Origin: Shewanella vesiculosa
GTDB lineage: Bacteria > Pseudomonadota > Gammaproteobacteria > Enterobacterales > Shewanellaceae
DNA: 64,000 nucleotides
Assembly: GCF_021560015.1 (NCBI RefSeq)
Contig: NZ_CP073588.1
Location: 1,178,001-1,242,000, forward strand
Direction: 5' to 3'
Each line of letters starts with the position of its first letter. Position 1 is the first letter of the stretch. Positions 55,828-64,000 of the stretch are shown piece by piece. A model generated the notes under the pieces. The model searched no databases and was not told the origin of the DNA. It saw only the letters and a list, made by a program, of their open reading frames with translations. The translations under genes were made by a program, and so were the position numbers.

Positions 55828-55868
55828 AAGGATAAAGCGCGGAGCAAATATCACCGCGCTTTATCCTT
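55828..55868 (+). terminator. Probable terminator of the eut operon
   Basis: A perfect 15-base-pair stem (55828-55842 with 55854-55868) with an eleven-base loop lies 38 bases after the permease stop. The T run is poor (TTATCCTTAA), but the stem is very stable. Confidence 0.75.
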
Positions 55869-56052
55869 AACAGAATATAAGGGTTAACGGAGCAACTGTG
55901 ACAGTTTGAATCACCTATTGATGCGATATTCTGAAGCCAGCAAGCCTTCCCACCCGCAGATCCCATAACCCTGATACCTAAGCGAATGTGGCCATTTATC
56001 CCCAGGTCAATTCAATTGCACACAGATTAACCCATTTAGCGTAATCGTACTT

Positions 56053-56069
56053 TTAACCCGCGGGGTTAA
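56053..56069. promoter_or_regulatory. Palindrome upstream of the ABC-F promoter
   Basis: TTAACCC-GCG-GGGTTAA: two perfect seven-base arms with three bases between. It lies about 50 bases upstream of the promoter-like pair at 56119-56146. It may be an operator; no regulator is known. Confidence 0.35.
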
Positions 56070-56118
56070 GCGCATCTGCATATAAAGGCACAGATAGACA
56101 ATATTAGCAGATTATAAA

Positions 56119-56146
56119 TCGACAAATTAACCCTAACCTGTATAAT
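56119..56146 (+). promoter_or_regulatory. Sigma-70-like promoter for the ABC-F gene
   Basis: TCGACA, 16 bases, then a perfect TATAAT. It lies about 110 bases upstream of the ABC-F start, so the transcript has a leader of roughly 100 bases. Confidence 0.55.
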
Positions 56147-56253
56147 CCGCGGCCTATTTACTTACATATACTCGCGTCTGTCTTATTCTCACACGGCTGT
56201 TTACTCGCCCTTTGTTGATAAATATTCAGTTAGTACACAGTTGGAACATTGCT

Positions 56254-57855
56254 TTGATTTCTACCGCTAATATCACCATGCAGTTTGGCCCTGAGCCATT
56301 ATTTGAAAACATCTCGGCTCAATTTGGTCACGGTAACCGTTACGGTTTAATCGGCGCAAATGGCTGTGGTAAGTCTACGTTCATGAAAATCTTGAGTGGC
56401 GCCCTAGCCCCAACCTCAGGCAACGTGTCAATTACACCTGGCTTTAAAGTCGGTACCCTGAGCCAAGATCAGTTTGCCTTTGAGCAATACAGCGTAGTTG
56501 ATGCTGTGATCATGGGCGATGTTGGCCTGTGGAAAGTGAAACAAGAACGTGACAGCATTTATGCTAAAGCTGAAATGACCGACGAAGACGGCATGCGAGT
56601 GGGCGATTTAGAAAGCCAGTTTGCAGAAATGGACGGCTACACTGCAGAAAGTCGCGCCGGTGAAATTCTGTTAGAAGCAGGCATTGAAGAGTCATTCCAC
56701 TTTGGCTTAATGCAACAAGTTGCTCCAGGCTGGAAATTGCGCGTGCTACTGGCACAGGCTTTATTTGCTAACCCAGACATCTTGTTACTCGATGAGCCAA
56801 CCAACAACTTGGATATTCATACCATTAGTTGGTTAGCCACCGAGCTAAACAAACGTAAATGCACCATGATCATCATTTCGCATGACAGACATTTCTTGAA
56901 CTCTGTTTGTACCCACATGGCTGACATCGATTACGGCGAATTACGAGTTTACCCAGGTAACTACGAATACTTCTTGGCACAATCAGGCTTGATACGTGAA
57001 CAGCTATTAGCCGGTAATGCTAAGAAAAGTGCTGAGATTGACGAACTACAAGACTTCGTTAACCGCTTTGGTGCCAACGCATCTAAAGCGAAACAAGCTA
57101 GCTCGCGTGCTAAAAAAATGGATAAAATTAAGCTTGATGACGTCAAATCATCTAGCCGTATTACCCCATCAATTCGCTTTACCGAAAGCAAGAAATTGCA
57201 TCGCCAAGCACTGGTGCTAGAAGAATTGTCACACGGATTTGATGAAGTGTTATTCGAACACGGTGACCTTATTCTTGAAGCGGGTTCAAAACTGGCGATT
57301 ATTGGTGAAAACGGTGTGGGTAAAACCACACTACTTCGTTGTTTAGTTGATGAATTACAGCATAATCATGGCCGTATTAAATGGTCTGAAAATGCCGCGA
57401 TTGGTTATTGCCCACAAGACAGTACCGCTGACTTTGATAATGACATGACTTTATTTGATTGGATGTCGCTATGGCGCACACCAAAACACAATGATTTGAT
57501 GGTTCGCGGCATGTTAGGCCGTTTGTTATTCTCAGATGACGATGCCAACAAAAAAGTCCGCAACTGTTCTGGTGGAGAGAAAAACCGCCTATTATTCGGT
57601 AAGTTAATGATGATGGATATTAACGTACTGGTAATGGATGAGCCAACCAACCACATGGATATGGAAGCTATTGAAGCGTTAAATCAAGCCTTGAAATTAT
57701 TTGAAGGCACATTGATATTTGTCAGCCATGACCGCGAATTTGTGTCATCTTTGGCAACGCGTATTATTGATGTGAAAGACAAAAAATTGATTAACTTTCA
57801 AGGTACATTTGACGAATACCTTGCAAGCCAAGCGGAAGCAGAAGCCAGAGGCTAA
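56254..57855 (+). CDS. ABC-F family ATPase, YbiT-like
   Basis: Two ABC domains are present without membrane segments: first Walker [10 protein letters not shown] and a [16 protein letters not shown]alker B, then a linker with a charged helix, second Walker [10 protein letters not shown], signature [13 protein letters not shown] and [12 protein letters not shown]. The sequence aligns with E. coli YbiT from [19 protein letters not shown], so I place the start at TTG 56254 (533 residues, with GGAA upstream), not at the farther TTG at 56212. ABC-F proteins act at the ribosomal E site. Confidence 0.9.
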   Translation: MISTANITMQFGPEPLFENISAQFGHGNRYGLIGANGCGKSTFMKILSGALAPTSGNVSITPGFKVGTLSQDQFAFEQYSVVDAVIMGDVGLWKVKQERDSIYAKAEMTDEDGMRVGDLESQFAEMDGYTAESRAGEILLEAGIEESFHFGLMQQVAPGWKLRVLLAQALFANPDILLLDEPTNNLDIHTISWLATELNKRKCTMIIISHDRHFLNSVCTHMADIDYGELRVYPGNYEYFLAQSGLIREQLLAGNAKKSAEIDELQDFVNRFGANASKAKQASSRAKKMDKIKLDDVKSSSRITPSIRFTESKKLHRQALVLEELSHGFDEVLFEHGDLILEAGSKLAIIGENGVGKTTLLRCLVDELQHNHGRIKWSENAAIGYCPQDSTADFDNDMTLFDWMSLWRTPKHNDLMVRGMLGRLLFSDDDANKKVRNCSGGEKNRLLFGKLMMMDINVLVMDEPTNHMDMEAIEALNQALKLFEGTLIFVSHDREFVSSLATRIIDVKDKKLINFQGTFDEYLASQAEAEARG

Positions 57856-57911
57856 TCCCCTTATGGAATACGTATTAGCCAATGCGCATGAATAGATAGA
57901 TGGTTAGCATT

Positions 57912-57957
57912 AAGGTCTTCCTATTGCATTACATTGCAATCATGAAGACCTTTTTTG
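57912..57957 (+). terminator. Rho-independent terminator of the ABC-F gene
   Basis: AAGGTCTTC (57912-57920) pairs with GAAGACCTT (57944-57952), with an inner ATTGCA/TGCAAT pair, and a T6 run follows. It ends the ybiT-like transcript. Confidence 0.9.
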
Positions 57958-58078
57958 TTTCATTTATCCCCAAAAAATGAATACATTCGCATTCGCTAAT
58001 CAATAGTAATCCGTTGCAGATACACGTAAAATCGGCTTATAAAATTTATAACTAACGACTTAACAAAGCGAAAATATC

Positions 58079-60320
58079 ATGAATAGAAAAATCGAATTAT
58101 TGGCGCCAGGTGGAGATGTCGATGCGATTAAAGCTGCGATTATAGCCGGTGCTAACGCCGTTTATTGTGGCTTAGATACCTTCAACGCCCGTAACCGAGC
58201 AGCCAACTTATCCTTCGATGACTTAATTGGTGTTATCGCACTTGCTCATCAATACCAATGTGAAGTGTTTCTCACCATGAATATCGTTATTCTTGAGAAC
58301 GAAATTCCAACATTGGTTAAGTTGCTCAATCAGTTGGTTAATACCGGCATCGACGGCATTATCGTGCAAGACCTAGGTCTGTTTAATTTGGTCAGCAAGC
58401 ATTTCCCCAGCTTAGCCATTCATGCCTCAACCCAGCTGACAACCCACAATGAAGGTCAAATAGGCTTTTTAGCTAAAATTGGCGCCACACGCGTTAATTT
58501 ATCGCGCGAGTTAAACCTTGGCGAAATAAAAAGCCTCACCACCCTAGCCCACGATCACGACGTGCTGACCGAAGTGTTTGTTCACGGTGCATTGTGTATT
58601 GCTTTCTCTGGCCAGTGCTATTCAAGCTCAGTCAGTGTCGGTAATTCGGGTAACCGTGGCCGTTGTAGCCAGGCCTGTCGTGACGAATACGAAATTACTG
58701 CCGCGGGCAATAAGTTTCCGCTCAATTTAAAAGACAACTCAGCCTATTTTGACTTACCTGAACTGGTCGATGCGGGTGTTGATTCACTTAAAATTGAAGG
58801 TCGTATCAAAGGCGCTCAATATGTCCACACTGTAGTAGACAGCTGGCGTAAGCAAATTGATAAATTTATCGATACCGGCAAGCTGCTAGCCGATGACTCT
58901 AATTTACACCGGGTATTTAATCGTGATTTTACCAACTCATTTTTAAAGGGTAATCTCACTAAAGACATGTTTATCGATAACCCGCGCGATAACAGTTTTA
59001 AGCATGCTAACGATAAAAGTAATGCCATATCTGTGGTGCAAATTCAAGAAGCACAACAAACATTGTCGTCTGAAAAAGACGCAATTGTGCAGCTAGTTGC
59101 AGAAAAAATTAATCACTTAAGTATTGCTAAACCAACACTGTCACTGGTATTTTCCGGTAAAGTGGCGCAGCCGTTATCAATAGCGGTTAGCACTCCAGAG
59201 CAACACTTTGTCATTAACTCGACACTGACCTTAACTAAAGCCACTGAATCTCGCGTTGATGAAGCGGCAATCGAAAAGCGCTTTAAAAGCTTAAAAAAGC
59301 AGTGGCTACCAGTTACAAGCATTCAATTTTGACGGCTTAGATGCTGACTTAAGCCTGCCGTTTAGCCAATTAACGCAGCTTAAAAATGAATTACTGTTAC
59401 AGCTAACTCAACGAGAATACATAGGCGCTGTAACCTTGCCTAAGTTACCTAAACACCCAAAAGTTACTGAAACGCCAACGCTGTCTTTGCTTATCAGCGA
59501 TGAAAAAGACGTTAACTTGTGTGATGTTACCCAAGCCGATATCTACTTTAAGCTGCCAGAAAGCTTTAAGAAGAATGACAACAAGTACATCGACATATTC
59601 TTGCGTAACCCAAGACTCATCCCTTGGTTTCCAGCTGTGCTTATTGGCAAAGATTACCTCGAAGCGGTAAGAGTGTTAGAAGTGGTTAAGCCTAAGCGTA
59701 TTGTCACAAACAATACCGGTGTCGCGTTTAAAGCTTATGAAATGGGCATTGAGTGGATTGCTGGGCCATTTTTAAACACCACCAACTCTTATGCTTTACT
59801 TACCCTGCAAGAGCAGCTCAATTGTGCAGGCGCGTTTATCTCTAACGAGATTAACCGCAATCAAATTAAAAATATCGCCAGACCAGAAAACTTTAAACTG
59901 CTGTATAGCATTTATCACCCAATTTTGATGATGACCAGCAGACAATGTTTTTTCCAACAAACAGTGGGTTGTAATAAGCCCAGCATTGAAGATGGCTGTA
60001 TGTTGAAATGCGAAAAGGCCACGACGATCACTAACGTAAAAGGCATATCGTTTGCGGTAGACAAGCAAAAAGGCGGCTACCCAAGTATTTACAACCACGA
60101 GCAGTTCTTAAACATCGAAGCGGTTGAAGACTTATCCTACTTGTTTGATGAATTCTTTATCGACTTAACCAATATTGGTTCTGGTTCAAAAGCTGAAATT
60201 GATAAAGTACAACTGGTTAATCACTTTGAAAACGTGCTTAAAGGTGTCACACAAGCCAAAATTGAGCTTAATCAGCTGGTCACCATTGCAACCAATGCTC
60301 AGTATCAGCAAGGCTTGTAG
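58079..60320 (+). pseudogene. U32 family peptidase, frameshifted
   Basis: The first part (417 codons, 58079-59332) has the U32 signature: IELLAPGGDVDAIKAAIIAGANAVYCGLDTFNAR, VFVHGALCIAFSGQCYSSS, and GRCSQACRDEY, with the Cys cluster. The remainder is open in another frame from about 59300 to 60320 and reads on as the same protein (GYQLQAFNFDGLDADLSLP). One A too many in A6 at 59293-59298 causes the split; five A give a continuous protein of 746 residues. U32 proteins are peptidases or tRNA/ubiquinone hydroxylase-type enzymes. The Cys-containing second half (QCFFQQTVGCNKPSIEDGC) would be lost. Confidence 0.85.
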
Positions 60321-60369
60321 TTGATTATGTGAGTGTGAAGCCAGTTGGCAACAAGTTTGAAGCAACAGA

Positions 60370-60409
60370 AAAAGGGTCAGATTACGCTATAAAGTACTCT
60401 GACCCTTTT
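60370..60409. repeat. REP-like palindrome, possible bidirectional terminator
   Basis: AAAAGGGTCAGA and TCTGACCCTTTT are perfect 12-base arms with 16 bases between. The GGGTCAGA arm type is common in repetitive extragenic palindromes near REP-associated transposases in gammaproteobacteria. It sits between the converging U32 and histidine kinase genes, with A and T tails fit for termination both ways. Confidence 0.6.
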
Positions 60410-60484
60410 GCTTAGCTGAAACTGGCACAGCGAAACAGAACTTATATCGACTGTTCAAGCTCAAAGAACCCTTGAGCCTGAGCC

Positions 60485-63234
60485 TTAAACAGAGATGGGT
60501 AAGCGAATATAAAACCTGGCACCATAACCTGGTGTTGAACTGTAGCCAATACTGCCATTCATTGCTTCAGTCAGCTCCTTACACAGCGCTAAACCTAAAC
60601 CTGTACCGCCTTTGGCCTTAGAGCTACTGGCGTCTGCTTGAGAAAAACGTTCAAAAATTTTGCTCTGAAAATCTTCAGGAATACCATCACCTTGATCTTG
60701 CACAGCAATCTCAACCTGATTACCAATCAGTGTGGTAGACAGAGTGACACTTCCCGCTGTCGGTGAAAATTTAACTGCGTTTGACAGAAAGTTAGTCAAG
60801 ATTTGTAATAAACGATGCTCATCGACATAGACAAGGATCTCATCCATTGCGTGGATTAATTGCAATGCCAAGGTGATTTGATGTAAGTCAGCATAGGGTT
60901 GATGATCGTCAATGGCTCTTTGTAATAGAGGCACAACATTTAAGCGTTTCATTTCAAACAACATCTTCCCAGCCGCGAGTTTTTCAATATCCAATAAGTC
61001 ATTGATCAAACGGCTAAGCTGCTTACAGTTGCTGCTGGCAATTTCAATCAGCTTGTCCGCTTTTGCGGGTAAGGTAACCAACTTACCAGACTGCAATAAA
61101 TTTAAAGCGCCAAAAATCGATGTTAGCGGCGTACGCAGCTCATGACTTACTGTTGAGATAAAGTCATCTTTAACTTGTTGTAATTGCATCCTATCGGTAA
61201 CGTCTTGTACTGAGCCGATTATTATCTGATCAGGATTTTTATCCTCGGCAACTAATTGCCCTAACTGATGCACCCAACGAACTTCACCATTAGGTCGAAT
61301 AATTCGGTGAACCACATTATGAATGCCTGTTAAGCGAGCCTGCTGCTCGCTTTTATCCACTTTATCAATATCATCTGGATGAACGGCACTTTTAAGCAAG
61401 ATCACACTGGGAACGATGTCATGGGCGTCAAAACCAAATATTTGGTAAATGATAGGCGACCACCATAAGGTGCCCTGTTTTAATGACGCATGCCAATAAC
61501 CAATTTGAGCTTGCTCGCTAGCTAAATCAAGGCTTTGCTGAGCAACATTCAATTGCAAATTGAGATCTTCAAGTTTGAGGTAATGTTCTTTCGTTTGGGT
61601 AATATCTTGAATGTATCCATGCCACAAAATACTGCCATCGGGCATGGTTTCTGGCGAAGCACTGCCGGATAACCACACTAAGGTATTATCATCCCTGTAA
61701 ACCCGATATTCCTGTTCCCACAGCGTGAGTTGTTGCGCTGAATCTTCAATACTCTTGGCTACAGCCGGCAAATCTTCAGGGTAAATTTTGGCAAACGCGG
61801 TGGACGCATCCGTTTGCACGTCTTCGGGTTTTACACCATAAATGTCTTCGATGGCAGAACTGGCATACGGAAATGCACTGTGACCGTCGGGCCATAATTG
61901 AAACTGATACAAAACTCCAGGCAACTGCTGTGTGAGTTTATGTAATTGATCTTGAAGTTTTTTCTCTTTGCTAATATCTAAAATAAAACCATCTAGGTAT
62001 TTAATAGCCCCACGACTATCATATTCCGCAGCGCCGCGACCTTCAGCCCATAGAACCGAACCATTTTGATGCAAAATACGGAAATTGAGTACCCAACTGG
62101 CATGGTTAAGCACTGCTTTTTCAACCGTTTGAATTAATAAATCTCTGTCTTCGGGATGAATAATGCTCACGAAACTGCGTTGAGAGTTATCAATAAAATC
62201 GCTGGCGAGGTAGCCTGAAAGCGCATAAATATGATCGCTCATATACAACATGGACCAATGCTCATCATGATGACATCGGTAAGTTACCCCAGGTATATTA
62301 GTCACTAGGTTTTAAACTGATCTCGACTTTGTCGTAATGCTAGTTCGTTATCATGTTGTTTGGTGATATCGGCATGGGTGCCGTACATCATCAGAGGCTT
62401 ACCATCGTCTGAGTATGAAATCACTCGGCCTCTATCATGCACCCATATAAAATGCCCCTGTTTATGTTGCATGCGGAAATTAACATCATAAAATGGGCTT
62501 AACCCATTAAAATGATCCTCTAATGCCGCCTTGGCGTGATCTAAATCATCGGGATGGGTTACGGCTAACCAGGTGTCGATAGAAATGGGCTCAAGCTCAG
62601 CAAGCTGATAACCAATCATTTCTGCCCAACGCTCGTTAAAAACAGTTTCACCGGTTTGTATATTCCATTGCCAAGTACCAATTCTGGTCCCTTCAAGCAC
62701 CGACCGATACATTAGCTCACTTGCCGCTAATAGTTCATTTGACTGCTCTTGTAATCGGTCTTGAATTTCTTGCTCAACGCTCTTGCCAAACTCAAAAGCG
62801 ATTTGGCGCTCTTTATCGGTAAACTGCCGAGGTTGGCTGTCAATAAAGCAAAGTGTGCCAATGCGCTCACCGTTAATCTCTAATGGAACACCAGCATAAA
62901 AGCGAATAAATGGCGCGCCGGTAACCAATGGGTTATCTGCAAATCGACTGTCGAGCTGGGCGTCGTGGATTTCAAAAATAGATTCGGCTAAAATCGTATG
63001 ACCACAAAATGAAATGTCTCTACTCGTCTCACAGGCCGCTAGACCTTGTTTGGATTTAAACCATTGCCGCTTAGCGTCCACTAATGAAATCAGCACTATT
63101 TCGGTGCCAAGGCAAAGTTTAGCTAAATGAGTTAGGCGATCAAAACGTTGCTCTGGAGCCGTATCTAACAGGCCAGTATTGTGTAACGCTAAGAGTCTTA
63201 GTTGTTCGAAAATCGGTGTTACGGGAGCTTGCAT
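60485..63234 (-). pseudogene. GAF-multi-PAS sensor histidine kinase, frameshifted
   Basis: Two frames form one protein. The first (62305-63234, 309 codons) holds a GAF domain (residues 20-165) and a PAS domain, ending LRQSRDQFKT. The second (60485-62305) starts VTNIPGVTYRCHHDE, the usual PAS start, then two more PAS domains, HisKA (VSHELRTPLTS) and HATPase (NFLSNAVKFSPTAG, GGTGLGLALCKEL). One extra A in the A4 run (top-strand T4 at 62310-62313) gives DQFKNLVTNIPG and a 916-residue protein. The total of 2750 bases, one short of a multiple of three, agrees. The response regulator lies three bases upstream. As two proteins, the sensor half and kinase half would separate. Confidence 0.82.
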
Positions 63235-63237
63235 CAG

Positions 63238-63644
63238 TTACTCCGGATGGTTGATTTTTGCTGAAGCAAGATGGGCTTGATAAATACACTCTAGTGAATC
63301 GCCAAGACTCATGGCATCAAAGGGTTTCTCAATAACGTCAACAGCGCCGGCATCTAATATTCCTGTTTTTCAGTATGCTGAATTCTGGCGGTCATAAATA
63401 CCACCGGAATGTTAACGCAATGTGCATTTTTACGAATTTCGTGCAGGGTTTGCAAACCATCCATACCTGGCATCATGGCATCTAACAATATTAAATCCGG
63501 TGTAAAGTGCGCCAGTTTACTAATTGCCTCATGCCCACCCTCACAAGACACCAAGGTAAGACCTGAGATATCAACCAGAGCCATTTCAACGATAACTCGA
63601 ATCGACTCATCATCTTCTACGTGTAAAATTTTGTCTAGCGGCAT
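63238..63644 (-). pseudogene. Response regulator, frameshifted in the C-terminal part
   Basis: A CheY-like receiver domain starts at ATG 63644 with GGAG upstream: LHVEDDES, acceptor Asp in LILLDAMMPGMDG, VFMTARIQHTEK. The frame stops at 63354, but with one more A in the A5 run (top-strand T5 at 63366-63370) it continues TGILDAGAVDVIEKPFDAM, which has the conserved Lys-Pro, and stops at 63238. The intended product is about 135 residues. The stop is three bases before the kinase start, so the two form an operon, a typical regulator-kinase pair. Confidence 0.82.
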
Positions 63645-63869
63645 GCCGGCTCCGTTTTGGTGAGTAAAACCCAAATTTGGCTAATTTGATTTGCTAATAT
63701 AATCTTATAAATGATGTTGTAGCAAACTAAGTTGTTGAATAACCCTATTGATTACAATAAAGCACTCGTGTCTATAGGTATAGTTCATCCAATATCACTG
63801 TTGTAATTAAACTGCTATTATCTTTTTGGTAGCGGATCAGCCAAGCCATCATAAACCGAGAGTAAAGAG

Positions 63870-64000
63870 ATGAAAGCGAACAAAAATCCTAGTAATCCGC
63901 ACTCGGTTGCACAAACTGTCTCAAATAGCGCTAATCACTTAGGTTCAACATCAGCAAATAAAACGCTCGAAAATTTACTTGCCCCCTTTGCAGGCAACGA
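63870..64000 (+). CDS. N-terminus of an unidentified protein, cut by the window edge
   Basis: An ATG at 63870 with AAAGAG just upstream opens a frame that is still open at the window end (43 codons, starting MKANKNPSNPHSV). The first 30 residues are polar and rich in Asn, Ser and Ala; the later TLENLLAPFAGN is more ordered. No family could be recognised. It is divergent from the response regulator across a 225-base gap. Confidence 0.55.
   Translation, partial: MKANKNPSNPHSVAQTVSNSANHLGSTSANKTLENLLAPFAGN

Larger units (their letters stand above)
55791..56253. other. Intergenic region between eut operon and ybiT-like gene
   Basis: These 463 bases contain the eut terminator (55828-55868), a TTAACCC/GGGTTAA palindrome (56053-56069), and a promoter-like pair (56119-56146) for the downstream ABC-F gene. 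No open frame is supported. Confidence 0.65.

Noticed and set aside
1..64000. CRISPR arrays, tRNA or rRNA genes, prophage or intact insertion sequences
   Set aside because: No repeat-spacer pattern, cloverleaf sequence, transposase or phage gene was recognised by reading both strands.

Overview
The window looks like a chromosomal segment of a marine gammaproteobacterium of the Shewanella type. The DNA is A+T-rich, and the clearest marker is a complete H-NOX nitric-oxide network (hnoX, hnoK, hnoB, hnoC and hnoD relatives) of the kind worked out in Shewanella oneidensis. No rRNA, tRNA, CRISPR array, phage or intact insertion sequence was seen. The assignment is inference from protein content.

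Layout. 1-5.8 kb: small unrelated genes (coiled-coil protein, DUF393, flavin reductase, DUF885 peptidase-like protein) and a large acyl-CoA dehydrogenase. 6.6-12.5 kb: a plus-strand run of nitroreductase, two alpha/beta hydrolases, two crotonases and an exported PQQ-dehydrogenase-like beta-propeller. 12.7-22.8 kb: a GDSL hydrolase, a COG2509 flavoprotein, a MoxR/VWA pair, a molybdopterin oxidoreductase with an exported one-CXXCH cytochrome-like protein, a frameshifted CurA-type reductase and a patatin. 23-37 kb: a large minus-strand fatty-acyl catabolic region. One operon reads MaoC hydratase, (R)-hydroxyacyl-CoA dehydrogenase-like SDR, thiolase, acyl-CoA ligase. The other reads histidine phosphatase, SDR, old-yellow-enzyme, acyl-CoA dehydrogenase, APH-type kinase, SDR, acyl-CoA dehydrogenase. 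A divergent LysR regulator follows. The same GAATAG/CTATTC box lies upstream of lysR, upstream of maoC and in the long gap before the nitroreductase, so this looks like one regulon. The kinase/dehydrogenase pair resembles LvaA/LvaC and mammalian ACAD10/11, pointing to 4-hydroxy- or 4-keto-acyl-CoA catabolism.

37.5-49.7 kb: the signalling island. Minus strand: hnoC-like, hnoB-like, REC-HDOD regulator. Plus strand: degenerate HD-GYP hnoD-like, then a Cache-type hybrid kinase. Minus strand: CheY-like regulator, CheC phosphatase, PAS kinase. Plus strand: H-NOX, HnoK. A GACAA-N4-GACAA direct repeat occurs between hnoC and hnoD, in front of the cheY-cheC operon, and in front of H-NOX. This suggests one repressor, probably the HnoC homologue, ties these transcripts together. 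The kinase/CheC/CheY module and the HDOD protein are the least explained parts.

49.7-64 kb: a Tat-exported dienelactone hydrolase, a short ethanolamine operon (eutR-like, eutB, eutC, eat permease; no eutA or shell genes), a YbiT-type ABC-F protein, a U32 peptidase, a multi-PAS histidine kinase, a response regulator and the start of an unidentified gene.

Four genes (CurA-like reductase, U32 peptidase, multi-PAS kinase, last response regulator) are each split by a one-base change in an A tract. This could be base-calling error, recent mutation or slippage, and should be checked against reads before these genes are called dead.
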